DNA of 64,000 nucleotides from Acidobacteriota bacterium (GTDB lineage Bacteria > Acidobacteriota > Aminicenantia > Aminicenantales > Saccharicenantaceae): positions 1-64,000 of the forward strand of contig JBDKSB010000012.1 of NCBI GenBank assembly GCA_039683095.1. Direction: 5' to 3'. Positions 44,530 to 53,257 of this stretch are shown here, piece by piece. Each line of letters opens with the position of its first letter. Positions within the stretch are counted from its first letter, which is position 1. The translations under genes were made by a program, and so were the position numbers. Below the pieces are notes generated by a model. It had not been told where the DNA came from. It saw only the letters and a program-made list of their open reading frames with translations, and made no database searches.

Positions 44530-45651
44530 TCAGCGGGACCTGAGGAAGACGATCCTCTGCCGGCCGGACTCCTCGTCCCCGACGAAAACGATGACGTAGG
44601 GCGACGACCAGACCGCGCCCGCGACGAGGGGCCCGGAGGCATCGTATCGGCCGGCGCTCCTGCCCGTCCGCAGGTCGAGCGCCGTGACGGTCGGCGAGGC
44701 CGAGGAGACGAGGACGAGCGGGCCGGCCGCGGCGAGCTCGTAAACGATCCGGGACGGGACCGGCTCCCAGGACAGGATCGAGCCGCCGCGCCGGGCTAGC
44801 CGGTAGACCACGCTGTTCGAGGCGGCCACGGCGACTGTCCCTCCCCGTACGACGGCCGGGTGAAGCGGGGCGCCCTGCAGCCGGCGCCGCCAATTCACCT
44901 TTCCCGAAAATGCGTCCAGACAATAGAACATGCGCTGCGTATCGCCGAAGAAGATGTGACGTCCCATCTGGGCCGGGTCCGCGGCGACGGCCCCTTCGGC
45001 CCGGAACTCCCAGGCCGGCCGGCCTCCCTTGCCGATGGCCTGAAGCCGGCCGTCGGCGCGGCCGAAGAGCGTCAGAGCCAGCCCGCCGTCTTTATCCCGG
45101 ACGGGAACCGGTCCGGCCGTGATCCCGGCCTCCGGTCCGGGCAGCTTGCTCCCGTGCGCCTGGTCTCCGTCTGGCGCGGAGGCCATGACCGCCCCGTCGC
45201 CTGTCCCGAACACGACCCCGCCTTCGAAGATATGGGCGGGCGTCGTCACCTGCGGGGCGAAGGCCCTTTTAAGGAGAGCCAGCCCGGGACGGACGATCCC
45301 GTAGAGAACGCCGCCATCGTCATGGAAGAGGACGAAATCGCCGTGGATCTCTGGAGACGAGGAAATCGGGTGGTCAGCCTTGAATCGCCACAGGACGGCC
45401 CGGGACGGGACGGCGACGGCCGTAAGATAGCCCTCCCTCGTGAGACAATAAACGACATCACCCTGCGCCCGCGGCTGGCCGGCGATGAGGCCGTCGATCT
45501 CGAGCGACCCGGCCTCGGCGAGCGGGAAGCGCAGGGGAAAGGGATCGACGAGGGATCTCCGCGACGGCGCGGCGGACGCCGAGCATGCTGCGGACGCGGC
45601 GCACAAAGAGAGGAGAACGACGGCGGTGGAGAGCTTCGGTTTTCGGGCCAT
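44530..45651 (-). CDS. PQQ-type beta-propeller exported protein
   Basis: The 373-residue protein has an N-terminal export signal (MARKPKLSTAVVLLSLCAAS) with a weak lipobox (ASAAC, Cys near residue 23). The rest is repeated beta-propeller blades, with LWRFKADHPISSSPEIHGDF, YCLDAFSGKVNWRRR and TALDLRTGRSAGRYD resembling PQQ/YVTN blades. No enzymatic site is visible; a BamB-like scaffold is one possibility. The ATG at 45651 is preferred because a TATAAT at 45664-45669 overlaps the earlier in-frame ATG, giving a leader of about 6 nt. Confidence 0.8.
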   Translation of the reverse strand: MARKPKLSTAVVLLSLCAASAACSASAAPSRRSLVDPFPLRFPLAEAGSLEIDGLIAGQPRAQGDVVYCLTREGYLTAVAVPSRAVLWRFKADHPISSSPEIHGDFVLFHDDGGVLYGIVRPGLALLKRAFAPQVTTPAHIFEGGVVFGTGDGAVMASAPDGDQAHGSKLPGPEAGITAGPVPVRDKDGGLALTLFGRADGRLQAIGKGGRPAWEFRAEGAVAADPAQMGRHIFFGDTQRMFYCLDAFSGKVNWRRRLQGAPLHPAVVRGGTVAVAASNSVVYRLARRGGSILSWEPVPSRIVYELAAAGPLVLVSSASPTVTALDLRTGRSAGRYDASGPLVAGAVWSSPYVIVFVGDEESGRQRIVFLRSR

Positions 45652-45744
45652 GGCGCCGCTGTTATTATATATCAATCAGGATAGGGGGGCCGCCTTTTGC
45701 CAGGACGGCCGCAAACTGGTATGATTCCGGACTGAGAGCCGGGC

Positions 45745-45957
45745 ATGGTCAACTACATCCTGCTGTACAAGATCCGCCGCATCGTCAAGAAGATCCTCAA
45801 GGACAAGATCGCCGACGACGAGATCGCCACGACCCCGAAGTCCTGCATCGGCTGCCTGGCCGACGACATCAGCTGGGAGATCTATTACCTGCTCAAGGAG
45901 CGGGAAGAGAAAAGCGCTGACAGATCCGGGACGGAACCGTCCGAGGGCGGGGCCTAG
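45745..45957 (+). CDS. Small hypothetical protein with a CxxC motif
   Basis: The 70-residue protein begins MVNYILLYKIRRIVKKILKD, has one SCIGCL motif (Cys34, Cys37) and a polar, acidic tail. It could be redox-active or metal-binding with a partner. The Shine-Dalgarno is weak (GAGAG). Its stop overlaps the convergent rarA stop by 4 nt. I do not recognise a family. Confidence 0.5.
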   Translation: MVNYILLYKIRRIVKKILKDKIADDEIATTPKSCIGCLADDISWEIYYLLKEREEKSADRSGTEPSEGGA

Positions 45958-47336
45958 GACCCGCCCGTCTTATCCCCCTCGTCTCCGGCCTTCGCGCCTT
46001 CCCGGATCCGGGCCTTCAACGCGTCCCACCAATCGATCCGTTTGCGGATCTCCTTCTCGAAGCCGAGGCTCCCCGGTTCGTAGTACTTCCTGCCCCGCAG
46101 TCGCTCGGGCATGGTCTCCATGTCCGTTGTCGCCAGCGGATTGTCGTGGGCGTATTGATACTCCCGGCCGTAGCCGATCTCCTTCATGAGCGAGGTCACG
46201 GCGTTGCGGATCTGGAGCGGCACCGGCTCGTGGGGGCTCCGCTCGATCTCCTTCTGGACCGCCCCGTAGGCGGCGTAGGTCCGGTTGCTCTTGGGCGCGG
46301 CGGCCAGGTAGATGACCGCCTCGGCCAGGGCCAGCTCCCCTTCGGGCGACCCCAGGAAGTCGTAGGCCTCCTTGGCGTGGAGGGTCAGGGCCAGGGCCTG
46401 CGGATCGGCCAGCCCCACGTCTTCCGAAGCGAAGCGGACCAGGCGGCGGGCGACGTAGAGCGGGTCCTCGCCCGAGGCCAGCATGCGGGCCAGCCAATAG
46501 AGCGAGGCGTCGACGTCGCTGTTGCGCAGGCTCTTGTGCAGGGCCGAGATGAGGTTGAAGTGCTCCTCCCCCGACTTGTCGTAGAGGAGCGTCCGCTGCT
46601 GCAGGGCCTCCTGGACGTTGGCCACGGAGATGGTCTTGTCGCCGCGGGTCAGGCCGGCCGCGATCTCGAGCGTGTTGAGGGCCCTCCGGGCGTCGCCGTT
46701 GGCGTAATCGACGAGCATGTCCCGGGCCGCCGGGTCGATCGCCAGTCCGTCCGCGCCCAGCCCCCGTTCCCTGTCCTCGAGGGCGTCCTGGATGATGTGG
46801 GCAAGGGCGTCGTGATCGAGCTCCTTGAGGACCAGGACCCGCGTCCGGGACAGGAGCGGGGCGATGACCTCGAACGACGGGTTCTCGGTCGTCGAGCCGA
46901 ACAGGATGATGTCCCCCTTCTCGACGTAGGGCAGGAAGGCGGCCTGCTGGGCCTTGTTGAAGCGGTGGATCTCGTCGATGAACAGGATCATGGGCTTGCC
47001 GAACAGCCTCTTCTGCTGCTCGGCCCGGGCCATGAACTCCTTGACCTCCTTGATCCCGGACAGGACGGCGCTGAAGAACTCGAAGGGCAGGTCGAAGCGG
47101 CGGGCCAGCATGGTCCCCAGGGTCGTCTTGCCGGACCCCGGCGGCCCCCAGAAGATGATGGACACAAGGCGGTTGGACTCGATGAGCTCGGCCAGGAGCT
47201 TGCCCGGCCCGAGGATGTGGTCCTGGCCGTAGACGCGGTCGAAGGATTGCGGCCGCATGCGCTCGGCCAGCGGCGTGTGGGTCCCCGGCCCGCGGTCTTT
47301 CCTGTTGGCCTTTCCGGTCTTTTCCATGGGCGGCAT
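45954..47336 (-). CDS. rarA: Replication-associated recombination protein A (RarA/MgsA)
   Basis: The 460-residue AAA+ protein has the N-terminal LAERMRPQSFDRVYGQDHIL, Walker A FWGPPGSGKTTLGTML, Walker B ILFIDEIHRFNKAQQ, sensor 1 GSTTENPSFEV and the family C-terminal domain (SDVDASLYWLARMLASGEDP, later GRKYYEP). It acts at stalled replication forks. A TATAAT at 47346-47351 predicts transcription within 3 nt of the ATG at 47336, and no Shine-Dalgarno is visible; Met4 at 47327 is the alternative start. Confidence 0.95.
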   Translation of the reverse strand: MPPMEKTGKANRKDRGPGTHTPLAERMRPQSFDRVYGQDHILGPGKLLAELIESNRLVSIIFWGPPGSGKTTLGTMLARRFDLPFEFFSAVLSGIKEVKEFMARAEQQKRLFGKPMILFIDEIHRFNKAQQAAFLPYVEKGDIILFGSTTENPSFEVIAPLLSRTRVLVLKELDHDALAHIIQDALEDRERGLGADGLAIDPAARDMLVDYANGDARRALNTLEIAAGLTRGDKTISVANVQEALQQRTLLYDKSGEEHFNLISALHKSLRNSDVDASLYWLARMLASGEDPLYVARRLVRFASEDVGLADPQALALTLHAKEAYDFLGSPEGELALAEAVIYLAAAPKSNRTYAAYGAVQKEIERSPHEPVPLQIRNAVTSLMKEIGYGREYQYAHDNPLATTDMETMPERLRGRKYYEPGSLGFEKEIRKRIDWWDALKARIREGAKAGDEGDKTGGS

Positions 47337-47389
47337 CGCGGTCGGATTATATCACATCCCGCCGGACCGGCCGGGACGCCCCGGACGCC

Positions 47390-47417
47390 TTGACCTCGAT
47401 CCCGGAACCTGTTAGAT
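47390..47417 (+). promoter_or_regulatory. Promoter of the MerR-type gene
   Basis: TTGACC (47390-47395) and TTAGAT (47412-47417) are 16 nt apart. Transcription near 47424 leaves only about 8 nt before the GTG at 47432 and excludes the earlier in-frame ATG at 47390. Confidence 0.5.
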
Positions 47418-47431
47418 TTGGCCGGACGCCC

Positions 47432-47833
47432 GTGAAAAAAGAAGCCCTTCAACCGACAAAACCGGGCAGGGACGATCAGGCCAAAGCCAAGCTCGTCTAC
47501 AAGCTCGACGAGGTCAGCCGCCTGACCGGCGTCGATGTCGCCACGCTGACGGCCTGGGAACAGGAATTCCCGTTCCTCAGCGCCGGCCTGACCGGGGCCG
47601 GCGAGAAGTTCTTCCGCCAGCAGGACGTGGCCATCGTCGCCCGGGTCAAGGAGCTCATGGCCGCGAAAACGCTGACCATGGCCGGGATCAAGCGCCGGAT
47701 CGAGGAGGAGTTCCACCTGGCCCCGTCCCACCCGGTCCATCCCGAACGGCTTCGCAAGACGCTCAACAACGTCCGCGACGAGCTCCAGGACATCGTTTCC
47801 GCGCTCGACGGCGGACGGAAAAAAAAGACCTGA
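47432..47833 (+). CDS. MerR-type transcriptional regulator
   Basis: The 133-residue protein has a MerR winged HTH at about residues 19-90 (VYKLDEVSRLTGVDVATLTA, then WEQEFPFL and VKELMAAKTLTMAGIKRRI), followed by a short helical C-terminus with no ligand-binding domain. The GTG at 47432 is chosen from the promoter position; an ATG at 47390 lies inside the -35 region. It is divergent from rarA and lies upstream of tRNA-Pro. Its targets are unknown. Confidence 0.8.
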   Translation: MKKEALQPTKPGRDDQAKAKLVYKLDEVSRLTGVDVATLTAWEQEFPFLSAGLTGAGEKFFRQQDVAIVARVKELMAAKTLTMAGIKRRIEEEFHLAPSHPVHPERLRKTLNNVRDELQDIVSALDGGRKKKT

Positions 47834-47851
47834 AAAGCCCCGCGATTCTGC

Positions 47852-47857
47852 TATAAT
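47852..47857 (+). promoter_or_regulatory. -10 element of tRNA-Pro
   Basis: A perfect TATAAT lies 15 nt before the tRNA 5' end. The -35 region (near 47830, CTGAAA) is weak. It is the most likely start of the tRNA-Pro transcript. Confidence 0.55.
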
Positions 47858-47871
47858 AGGGGCCCCTGGTC

Positions 47872-47948
47872 CGGGACGTGGCGCAGCCTGGTAGCGCACA
47901 TGCTTGGGGTGCATGGGGTCGGCGGTTCGAATCCGCCCGTCCCGACCA
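47872..47948 (+). tRNA. tRNA-Pro (anticodon GGG)
   Basis: The 77-nt tRNA has acceptor arm CGGGACG/CGTCCCG, discriminator A and an encoded CCA, anticodon stem CATGC/GCATG around TTGGGGT (anticodon GGG), and a standard GTTCGAATC T loop. The cupin and surE genes follow closely and may share its transcript. Confidence 0.95.
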
Positions 47949-48002
47949 ACTCTCACCCCGCAGATCCCGCCCCGGCCGCCGGCGGGGGCCGAGGAGCTCA
48001 CG

Positions 48003-48356
48003 ATGGCCGCGACGAAGAAGAACAAAGCCGCAGACGATCTGAAGGGCCGGGCCCTCGCGCCGGCCGGCCTGGTCGCCTATCAGGACGATGCGATCGTCAG
48101 CCGCGAGATCATCAGCCGGAAGGCCGGCTCGGTGACCGCCTTCGCCTTCGCCAAGGGCGAGCGGCTGAGCGAGCACACGGCCCCCTACGACGCCCTGGTC
48201 ATCGACCTCGAAGGCCGGGCCGACGTCGTCATCGGCGGACGGGCCAACCGGGTCAAGCCGGGCGACATGATCATCATGCCGGCCGCCGTGCCGCACGCCC
48301 TCAAGGCGGTGACCCGGTTCAAGATGCTCCTGGTCATGATCAAGAAGCCCTCGTGA
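48003..48356 (+). CDS. Cupin-domain protein
   Basis: The 117-residue single-cupin protein has motif 1 around LSEHTAPYDALVIDLEG and motif 2 PGDMIIMPAAVPHALKAV, so one of the usual His ligands of motif 1 is present (EHTAPYDA) and one in motif 2. It may bind a metal; the substrate is unknown. GAGGAG six bases before the ATG fixes the start. surE overlaps its stop, so the two are translated together. Confidence 0.85.
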   Translation: MAATKKNKAADDLKGRALAPAGLVAYQDDAIVSREIISRKAGSVTAFAFAKGERLSEHTAPYDALVIDLEGRADVVIGGRANRVKPGDMIIMPAAVPHALKAVTRFKMLLVMIKKPS

Positions 48357-49162
48357 GCACGACGGCCCGGACCGAAGCGAGCCGCGGGGGCCGGCGCCCG
48401 GTCATCCTCCTGACCAACGACGACGGGTTCTACCGCGAGACGATCCAGGCCCTCTTCCGGGCGCTGGGAACGCTCGGCACGACCTACATCGTCGCGCCGG
48501 ACCGGGAGAAGAGCGCCTGCTCCCTGGCCGTCACCCTGCGCCAGCCTCTGCGGGCCCAACGGATCAAGCCGCGGGTCTGGGCGGTCGACGGCACGCCCGT
48601 CGACTGCGTCTACTTCGCCCTCCAGAAGTTCCTGCCGCGGCGGCCGGACCTCATCGTCTCGGGCATGAACCCGGGGCCGAACCTGGGCCAGCAGGACATC
48701 AATTATTCGGGGACCGTGGCCGGCGCCATCCAGGGATCGTTCCACGGCATACCCTCGATCGCCGTATCGCTCCTGCCGGACGCCAGGGGCCGCTTCGACC
48801 TGAAGGCGGCGGCGGCCATCGTGCGGCTGATCGCGGCCGACGTCCTGGCCGGCGGCCTGCCGCCGGCGACCGCCCTCAACGTCAATATCCCGCCGGCGCC
48901 GGTCAAAGGCGTCAAGATCACCCGCCTAGGCTGGAAGTTCTACGACCCCGAGATCATCGAGAAGACCGATCCCCGCAACTCCTCCTATTACTGGATAGGG
49001 ACGGGGACGCCGCGCCGGGTGGGCGACGCCGGAACGGACGTCGTGGCCGCCCACGCGGGCTACATCTCCCTGACCCCCCTGCAGACCGACATGACCGCCC
49101 ATCACGCCATGGGCGCGGCCAAGCTGCGCCGGATCGCCAAGAGGCTCCGGTCGGCCGGCTGA
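48353..49162 (+). CDS. surE: 5'-nucleotidase SurE
   Basis: The 269-residue enzyme has the SurE N-terminal site LLTNDDGFYRETIQALFRAL (the DD metal ligands), APDREKSACSLAVTLRQPL, VSGMNPGPNLGQQDINYSGT and GIPSIAVSL. It removes phosphate from nucleoside monophosphates. It starts with GTG overlapping the cupin stop (GTGA). The final LTPLQTDMTAHH matches the family C-terminus. Confidence 0.95.
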   Translation: MSTTARTEASRGGRRPVILLTNDDGFYRETIQALFRALGTLGTTYIVAPDREKSACSLAVTLRQPLRAQRIKPRVWAVDGTPVDCVYFALQKFLPRRPDLIVSGMNPGPNLGQQDINYSGTVAGAIQGSFHGIPSIAVSLLPDARGRFDLKAAAAIVRLIAADVLAGGLPPATALNVNIPPAPVKGVKITRLGWKFYDPEIIEKTDPRNSSYYWIGTGTPRRVGDAGTDVVAAHAGYISLTPLQTDMTAHHAMGAAKLRRIAKRLRSAG

Positions 49163-49192
49163 GCCCGGGCAGGGGCGGCCGGGACGGCCCGG

Positions 49193-49852
49193 CTAGGGCT
49201 TGGGGATCGCGGCCCGTTTCCTTCGCCTGTTCCGGAGGTATTCGACGGCGATGGGCAGGGCCGAGATGAGGATGATGGCCAGGATCGCGACGGAGAAGTT
49301 CTTCCTGACGAAGGGGATGGCGCCGAAGAAATAACCCGCGCCGACGAGCAGGAGGACCCAGCCGGCCCCGCCGAGGACGTTGAACGACAGGAACCGGCCG
49401 TACGACATCCGGCCGATGCCCGCGACGAAGGGCGCGAACGTCCGGATGATGGGCACGAAGCGGGCGATGATGATGGTCTTGCCGCCGTGCTTCTCGTAGA
49501 AAGCGTGGGTCCGGTCGAGGTATTCCTTCTTGAAGAAGCGGGCGCCGTCCTTGCTGAAGGCCCTCTGGCCGAGACGGCGGCCGATCCAGTAATTGACGGT
49601 GTCCCCGATGACCGCGGCCGCGGCCAGGACGACGACGAGCACGCGGGCGTCGAGGCTGCCGGCCGCGGCGAACGTCCCGGCGGCGAAGAGCAGCGAATCG
49701 CCGGGCAGGAAAGGCATGATCACGAGCCCGGTCTCGATGAAGATGACGACGAAGAGTATGGAATACGTCCACAGTCCGTACTGGCTGATGATCGCGCCGA
49801 GATAGCGGTCGAGGTGCAGGACGATATCGGCGATCTTCCGGACAAGCTCCAT
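49193..49852 (-). CDS. DedA-family membrane protein
   Basis: The 220-residue protein shows FLPGDSLLFAAGTFAAAGSL and the R-x-x-P-x-x-R-T motif in IIIARFVPIIRTFAPFVAGI, diagnostic of DedA/SNARE-associated (VTT) proteins, with about five membrane segments. They act as lipid flippases or scramblases and in membrane homeostasis. AAGGGA lies close before the ATG at 49852; longer frames upstream lack family similarity. It is convergent with surE. Confidence 0.93.
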   Translation of the reverse strand: MELVRKIADIVLHLDRYLGAIISQYGLWTYSILFVVIFIETGLVIMPFLPGDSLLFAAGTFAAAGSLDARVLVVVLAAAAVIGDTVNYWIGRRLGQRAFSKDGARFFKKEYLDRTHAFYEKHGGKTIIIARFVPIIRTFAPFVAGIGRMSYGRFLSFNVLGGAGWVLLLVGAGYFFGAIPFVRKNFSVAILAIILISALPIAVEYLRNRRRKRAAIPKP

Positions 49853-49913
49853 TAGTCCCTTAATATACCCGGGGCGGGCCGGGTAATCAAACCCCCTATG
49901 GTAATATAGGTCC

Positions 49914-50873
49914 ATGACCATGAACGCCCTGAAACTCGAACGCGTCGAGAAGGCCCTGGACCGCCTCTCCCCGCTCGAGAAGTCCTGCGCGCTCTGCCCC
50001 CGGGACTGCCGCGCGGACCGGACGGCGGGCGCCGGCGGCGTCTGCCGGACGGGGCGCCTGGCCTCCGTGTCCCACGCCCTTCTCCACTTCGGCGAGGAGC
50101 CGGTCATCAGCGGCAGATCCGGGTCGGGGACGATCTTCTTCACCGGCTGCAACCTCAAGTGCCTGTTCTGCCAGAACTACCAGTTGAGTTGGCTTCTCGA
50201 GGGCCGGCCGGTCTCCGACGAGGCGCTGGCGGCCATGATGCTCGACCTCCAGGCCCGGGGGGCCCGCAACATCAACCTGGTCTCGCCGAGCCACGTTGTC
50301 CTGCCGATCCTGCGGGCTTTGCGCCAGGCCCTGACCGATGGCCTCGAGCTTCCCATCGTCTGGAACTCCAACGGTTACGACGGCCTCGAGGTCATCCGGG
50401 CCCTGGAGGGCGTCGTCGACATCTACCTGCCCGACCTCAAGTACCATTCCGCCGAGCTCTCCAAGCGCTACTCCGCCGCGCCCGACTACTTCGAAAAGGC
50501 GTCCGCGGCCGTCAAGGAGATGTCGCTGCAGCAGCCGGCCCTAGATATCGGCTCCGGCGGCACGGCCCGCCGCGGCCTCGTCGTCCGCCACCTCGTCCTG
50601 CCCGGCGCGGTCGAGGATACGCTCGTCCTGCTGGACTGGGTCGGCCGGAACCTCTCGCCGTTCATCGGCTTGAGCCTGATGAGCCAGTACCATCCCTGCT
50701 TCAGGGCGCCGGAGGAGCTCCGGCGCGGCGTCTCAGCCGGCGAGTACCGGCGGGCCGCCGACGCGGCCCTGGCCCTGGGGCTCGACCGGCTCTTCCTCCA
50801 GCCCCAGCCATTTCAGGTGGACGAGCACCTGATGCCGGACTTCCGGAACGAGAAGCCCTTCCGCTGGAAATGA
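49914..50873 (+). CDS. pflX: PflX-type radical SAM protein
   Basis: The 319-residue protein has an N-terminal Cys cluster (CALCPRDCRADR) and the radical-SAM CNLKCLFCQNYQLS motif at about residues 79-92 (CxxxCxxC), then VSPSHVVLPIL, the NSNGYDG and DIYLPDLKYHS segments of the PflX/PflA-like group. It should activate a glycyl-radical enzyme or a related target; none is visible nearby. The ATG at 49914 or Met3 is the start. It is divergent from dedA. Confidence 0.85.
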   Translation: MTMNALKLERVEKALDRLSPLEKSCALCPRDCRADRTAGAGGVCRTGRLASVSHALLHFGEEPVISGRSGSGTIFFTGCNLKCLFCQNYQLSWLLEGRPVSDEALAAMMLDLQARGARNINLVSPSHVVLPILRALRQALTDGLELPIVWNSNGYDGLEVIRALEGVVDIYLPDLKYHSAELSKRYSAAPDYFEKASAAVKEMSLQQPALDIGSGGTARRGLVVRHLVLPGAVEDTLVLLDWVGRNLSPFIGLSLMSQYHPCFRAPEELRRGVSAGEYRRAADAALALGLDRLFLQPQPFQVDEHLMPDFRNEKPFRWK

Positions 50874-50897
50874 CCGGCCGGGCCGGCGGCCGCGACC

Positions 50898-51650
50898 TCA
50901 GCCGAACCGTCCGGTGATATAGTCCTCGGTCCGGGGATCGCGGGGCGCGGTGAAGATGCGGCGGGTCTCCCCGATCTCGACCAGCTCGCCGAGCAGGAAA
51001 TACCCGGTGACATCGGAGACGCGGGCCGCCTGCTGCATGTTATGGGTGACGATGACGATGGTGTAGCGCTTCTTGAGCTCGGCCATGAGGTCCTCGATGT
51101 TGGCCGTCGCGGCCAGGTCGAGGGCCGAGCAGGGCTCGTCCATGAGCAGGATCTGAGGCTCGACCGCCAGGAGCCGGGCGATGCACAGCCGCTGCTGCTG
51201 CTCGCCCGAGAGCAGCAGGGCGTTCTCGTCGAGGCGGTCCTTGAGCTCGTCCCAGAGGTGGACGGCCTCGAGGCTGCGGACGAGCCGGGCCTCGACGGCC
51301 CCGGGGTCCCGGAGGCCGTGGACGCGGAGCCCGTAGACGACGTTGTCGAAAACGCTGAGGGGGAAGGGATTGGGCCGCTGGAAGACCATGCCGACCTTCT
51401 TGCGCAGCTCCAGGAGATCGGTGCCGGGGGCGTAGATGTCCTGCCCGCCGATGAGGATCCGGCCGGTCACCCGGACGTCGTCGATGAGGTCGGCCATGCG
51501 GTCGAGCGTCCGGAGGAAGGTCGTCTTGCCGCAGCCGGAGGGCCCGATCAGCGCGGTGATGCGGCGCTCCTCGATGTCCAGGGTGATCCCCCGCAGGGCC
51601 TGGAACCGGCCGTAGAAGAAGTCGAGATCGCGGACTTCGATGATGGCCAT
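50898..51650 (-). CDS. pstB: Phosphate ABC transporter ATPase, PstB copy 1
   Basis: The 250-residue ATPase has Walker A GPSGCGKT (36-43), Q-loop Gln91, Walker B ILLMDEP (Glu172) and the switch His203 (VTHNMQQA). The ABC signature is LLSGEQQQR, with Glu150 in place of the second Gly of LSGGQ. It is the last gene of pstS-pstC-pstA-pstB-pstB, 6 nt after the second PstB. The paired subunit keeps the signature but has lost residues that this copy keeps, so a heterodimer is likely. No phoU follows. Confidence 0.93.
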   Translation of the reverse strand: MAIIEVRDLDFFYGRFQALRGITLDIEERRITALIGPSGCGKTTFLRTLDRMADLIDDVRVTGRILIGGQDIYAPGTDLLELRKKVGMVFQRPNPFPLSVFDNVVYGLRVHGLRDPGAVEARLVRSLEAVHLWDELKDRLDENALLLSGEQQQRLCIARLLAVEPQILLMDEPCSALDLAATANIEDLMAELKKRYTIVIVTHNMQQAARVSDVTGYFLLGELVEIGETRRIFTAPRDPRTEDYITGRFG

Positions 51651-51656
51651 GGCCGT

Positions 51657-52415
51657 TTACCCAAACCTGCCCCGGAGATAGTCGTCGGTCCGCGGATCGT
51701 CGGGGGCGGTGAAGATCTTGGCCGTTGGGCCGACCTCGACGAGACCGCCGTTCAGGAAGAAGGCCGTCCGGTCGGCGACCCGGGCCGCCTGCTTGGTGTT
51801 GTTGGTGACGAGGATGATCGTGTAGTCCTTCTTGAGCCGGCGCAGCGACTCCTCGATCTTCATCGTCGAGATGGGGTCGAGGCCGGAGGTCGGCTCGTCG
51901 AGGAGGATGAACTCGGGCTTGACGGCCAGGATGCGGGCCAGGCAGAGACGCTGCTGCTGGCCGCCCGAGAGCTTCTGGCCGCTGGTCTCCAGGCGGTCCA
52001 GGACCTCCTCCCAGAGGCCGCCCTTCTCCAGGCTGTCCCGGACGATGGCATCGAGCTCGTCGCGCCGGCGGACTCCGGCCCGCCGGGCGCCGAAGGCGAC
52101 GTTCTCGTAGATCGATCGCGGCAGGGGGACCGGCGTCGCGAAGACCATGCCCAGCCGCCGCCGCAGCTCGACCACGTCGACGTCCGGCGCGTAGATATCC
52201 CGGCCGTCGACGGCGATGACGCCCTCGTGGCGCGAGCCGCGGACCAGGTCGTTGAGGCGGTTGAGGGCGCAGAGAAAAGTCGACTTGCCGCTCCTGGCCG
52301 GGCCGATGATCCCCAGGATCTCGTGCCGCCGCACCTCGAGGTCGAGGGCCTGGATCTTGCGGACCTCGCCGAAATACTGGCTGAAGCCCCGGACCTCGAT
52401 GGCGATATCGCTCAT
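51657..52415 (-). CDS. pstB: Phosphate ABC transporter ATPase, PstB copy 2, Q- and H-loop altered
   Basis: The 252-residue ATPase has Walker A GPARSGKS (38-45), signature KLSGGQQQR (150-153) and Walker B FILLDEP (Glu174). The Q-loop Gln is Ala93 (VFATPVPLP) and the switch His is Asn205 (ILVTNNTKQ). It follows pstA with 2 nt spacing. By its losses it should contribute one intact signature but a defective Walker-site side, and so be subordinate to copy 1. The start at 52415 is the first ATG giving the family N-terminus. Confidence 0.9.
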   Translation of the reverse strand: MSDIAIEVRGFSQYFGEVRKIQALDLEVRRHEILGIIGPARSGKSTFLCALNRLNDLVRGSRHEGVIAVDGRDIYAPDVDVVELRRRLGMVFATPVPLPRSIYENVAFGARRAGVRRRDELDAIVRDSLEKGGLWEEVLDRLETSGQKLSGGQQQRLCLARILAVKPEFILLDEPTSGLDPISTMKIEESLRRLKKDYTIILVTNNTKQAARVADRTAFFLNGGLVEVGPTAKIFTAPDDPRTDDYLRGRFG

Positions 52416-52417
52416 GG

Positions 52418-53257
52418 CTAGGAATACTTCCTGATGAAGCGGTTCATCAGGTAATAGGTCAAGATATTGATGGTCAGGATGGCGATGATCAGGACGGCCG
52501 CGGTGCCGTAGGCGTTTTGCATCGAGATGCCCTCGCGGGCCAGGATGTAGAAGTGGACGGCCATCGTCCGGCTCGAGGAGAAGATCGAGGTCGGCAGCCG
52601 CAGGGCGCTCCCGGCGGTGAAGATCGTGGCGGCCGTCTCGCCGATGCTCCGGCCTATGCTGAGGACGATGCCGGTGACGATGCCCGGCAGGGCCGACGGC
52701 AGGACGACCCGGGTCACGGTCTGCCACTTGGTGCTGCCCAGGGAGAAGCTGACCTTGCGGTACTCGGCCGGGACGCTCTTGATGGCTTCCTCGGAGGTCC
52801 GGATGATGGTCGGCAGGAGCATGAAGGCCAGGGTCAATCCGCCGCTGAGGATGGACCAGCCGAACCTGAGCTTGGTGACGAAAAGGATGAAGCCGAACAG
52901 GCCGAAGATGATCGAGGGGATGCCGGCCAGGCACTCGGCCCCGAAGCGGATGACCCGGGTCACCGGGCCGCCCCAGGTGTACTCCGTCAGGTAGATGGCC
53001 GTGCCGACCCCGAGCGGGGCGGCGATGAGGACGGCCAGCGCGGTCAACGCGACGGTCCCGACCGCGGTCGAGAAGATGCCTCCCGACTTGCCCATGTCCA
53101 CGGGATTGGAGGTCAAGAACTCGAAGCTGAGGACCGGCAGGCCGCGGCGCAGGATGAAGAGGATGATGAAGAGCAGGACCGCGACCGTGATCAGGGTCAT
53201 GGCCCACAGCCCGGTCCGGGCGGCCTTCTCCGCGGCGCGGGGGCCCAGGCGCTTCAC
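52418..53257 (-). CDS. pstA: Phosphate ABC transporter permease PstA
   Basis: The 279-residue permease has six membrane helices and the EAA loop region SEEAIKSVPAEYRKVSFSLG, then TKWQTVTRVVLPSALPGIVT, as in PstA. It pairs with PstC to form the phosphate channel. It starts with GTG overlapping the pstC stop (GTGA) and is followed by pstB copy 2. The GSALRLPTSIFSSSR loop is typical of the group. Confidence 0.94.
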   Translation of the reverse strand: MKRLGPRAAEKAARTGLWAMTLITVAVLLFIILFILRRGLPVLSFEFLTSNPVDMGKSGGIFSTAVGTVALTALAVLIAAPLGVGTAIYLTEYTWGGPVTRVIRFGAECLAGIPSIIFGLFGFILFVTKLRFGWSILSGGLTLAFMLLPTIIRTSEEAIKSVPAEYRKVSFSLGSTKWQTVTRVVLPSALPGIVTGIVLSIGRSIGETAATIFTAGSALRLPTSIFSSSRTMAVHFYILAREGISMQNAYGTAAVLIIAILTINILTYYLMNRFIRKYS

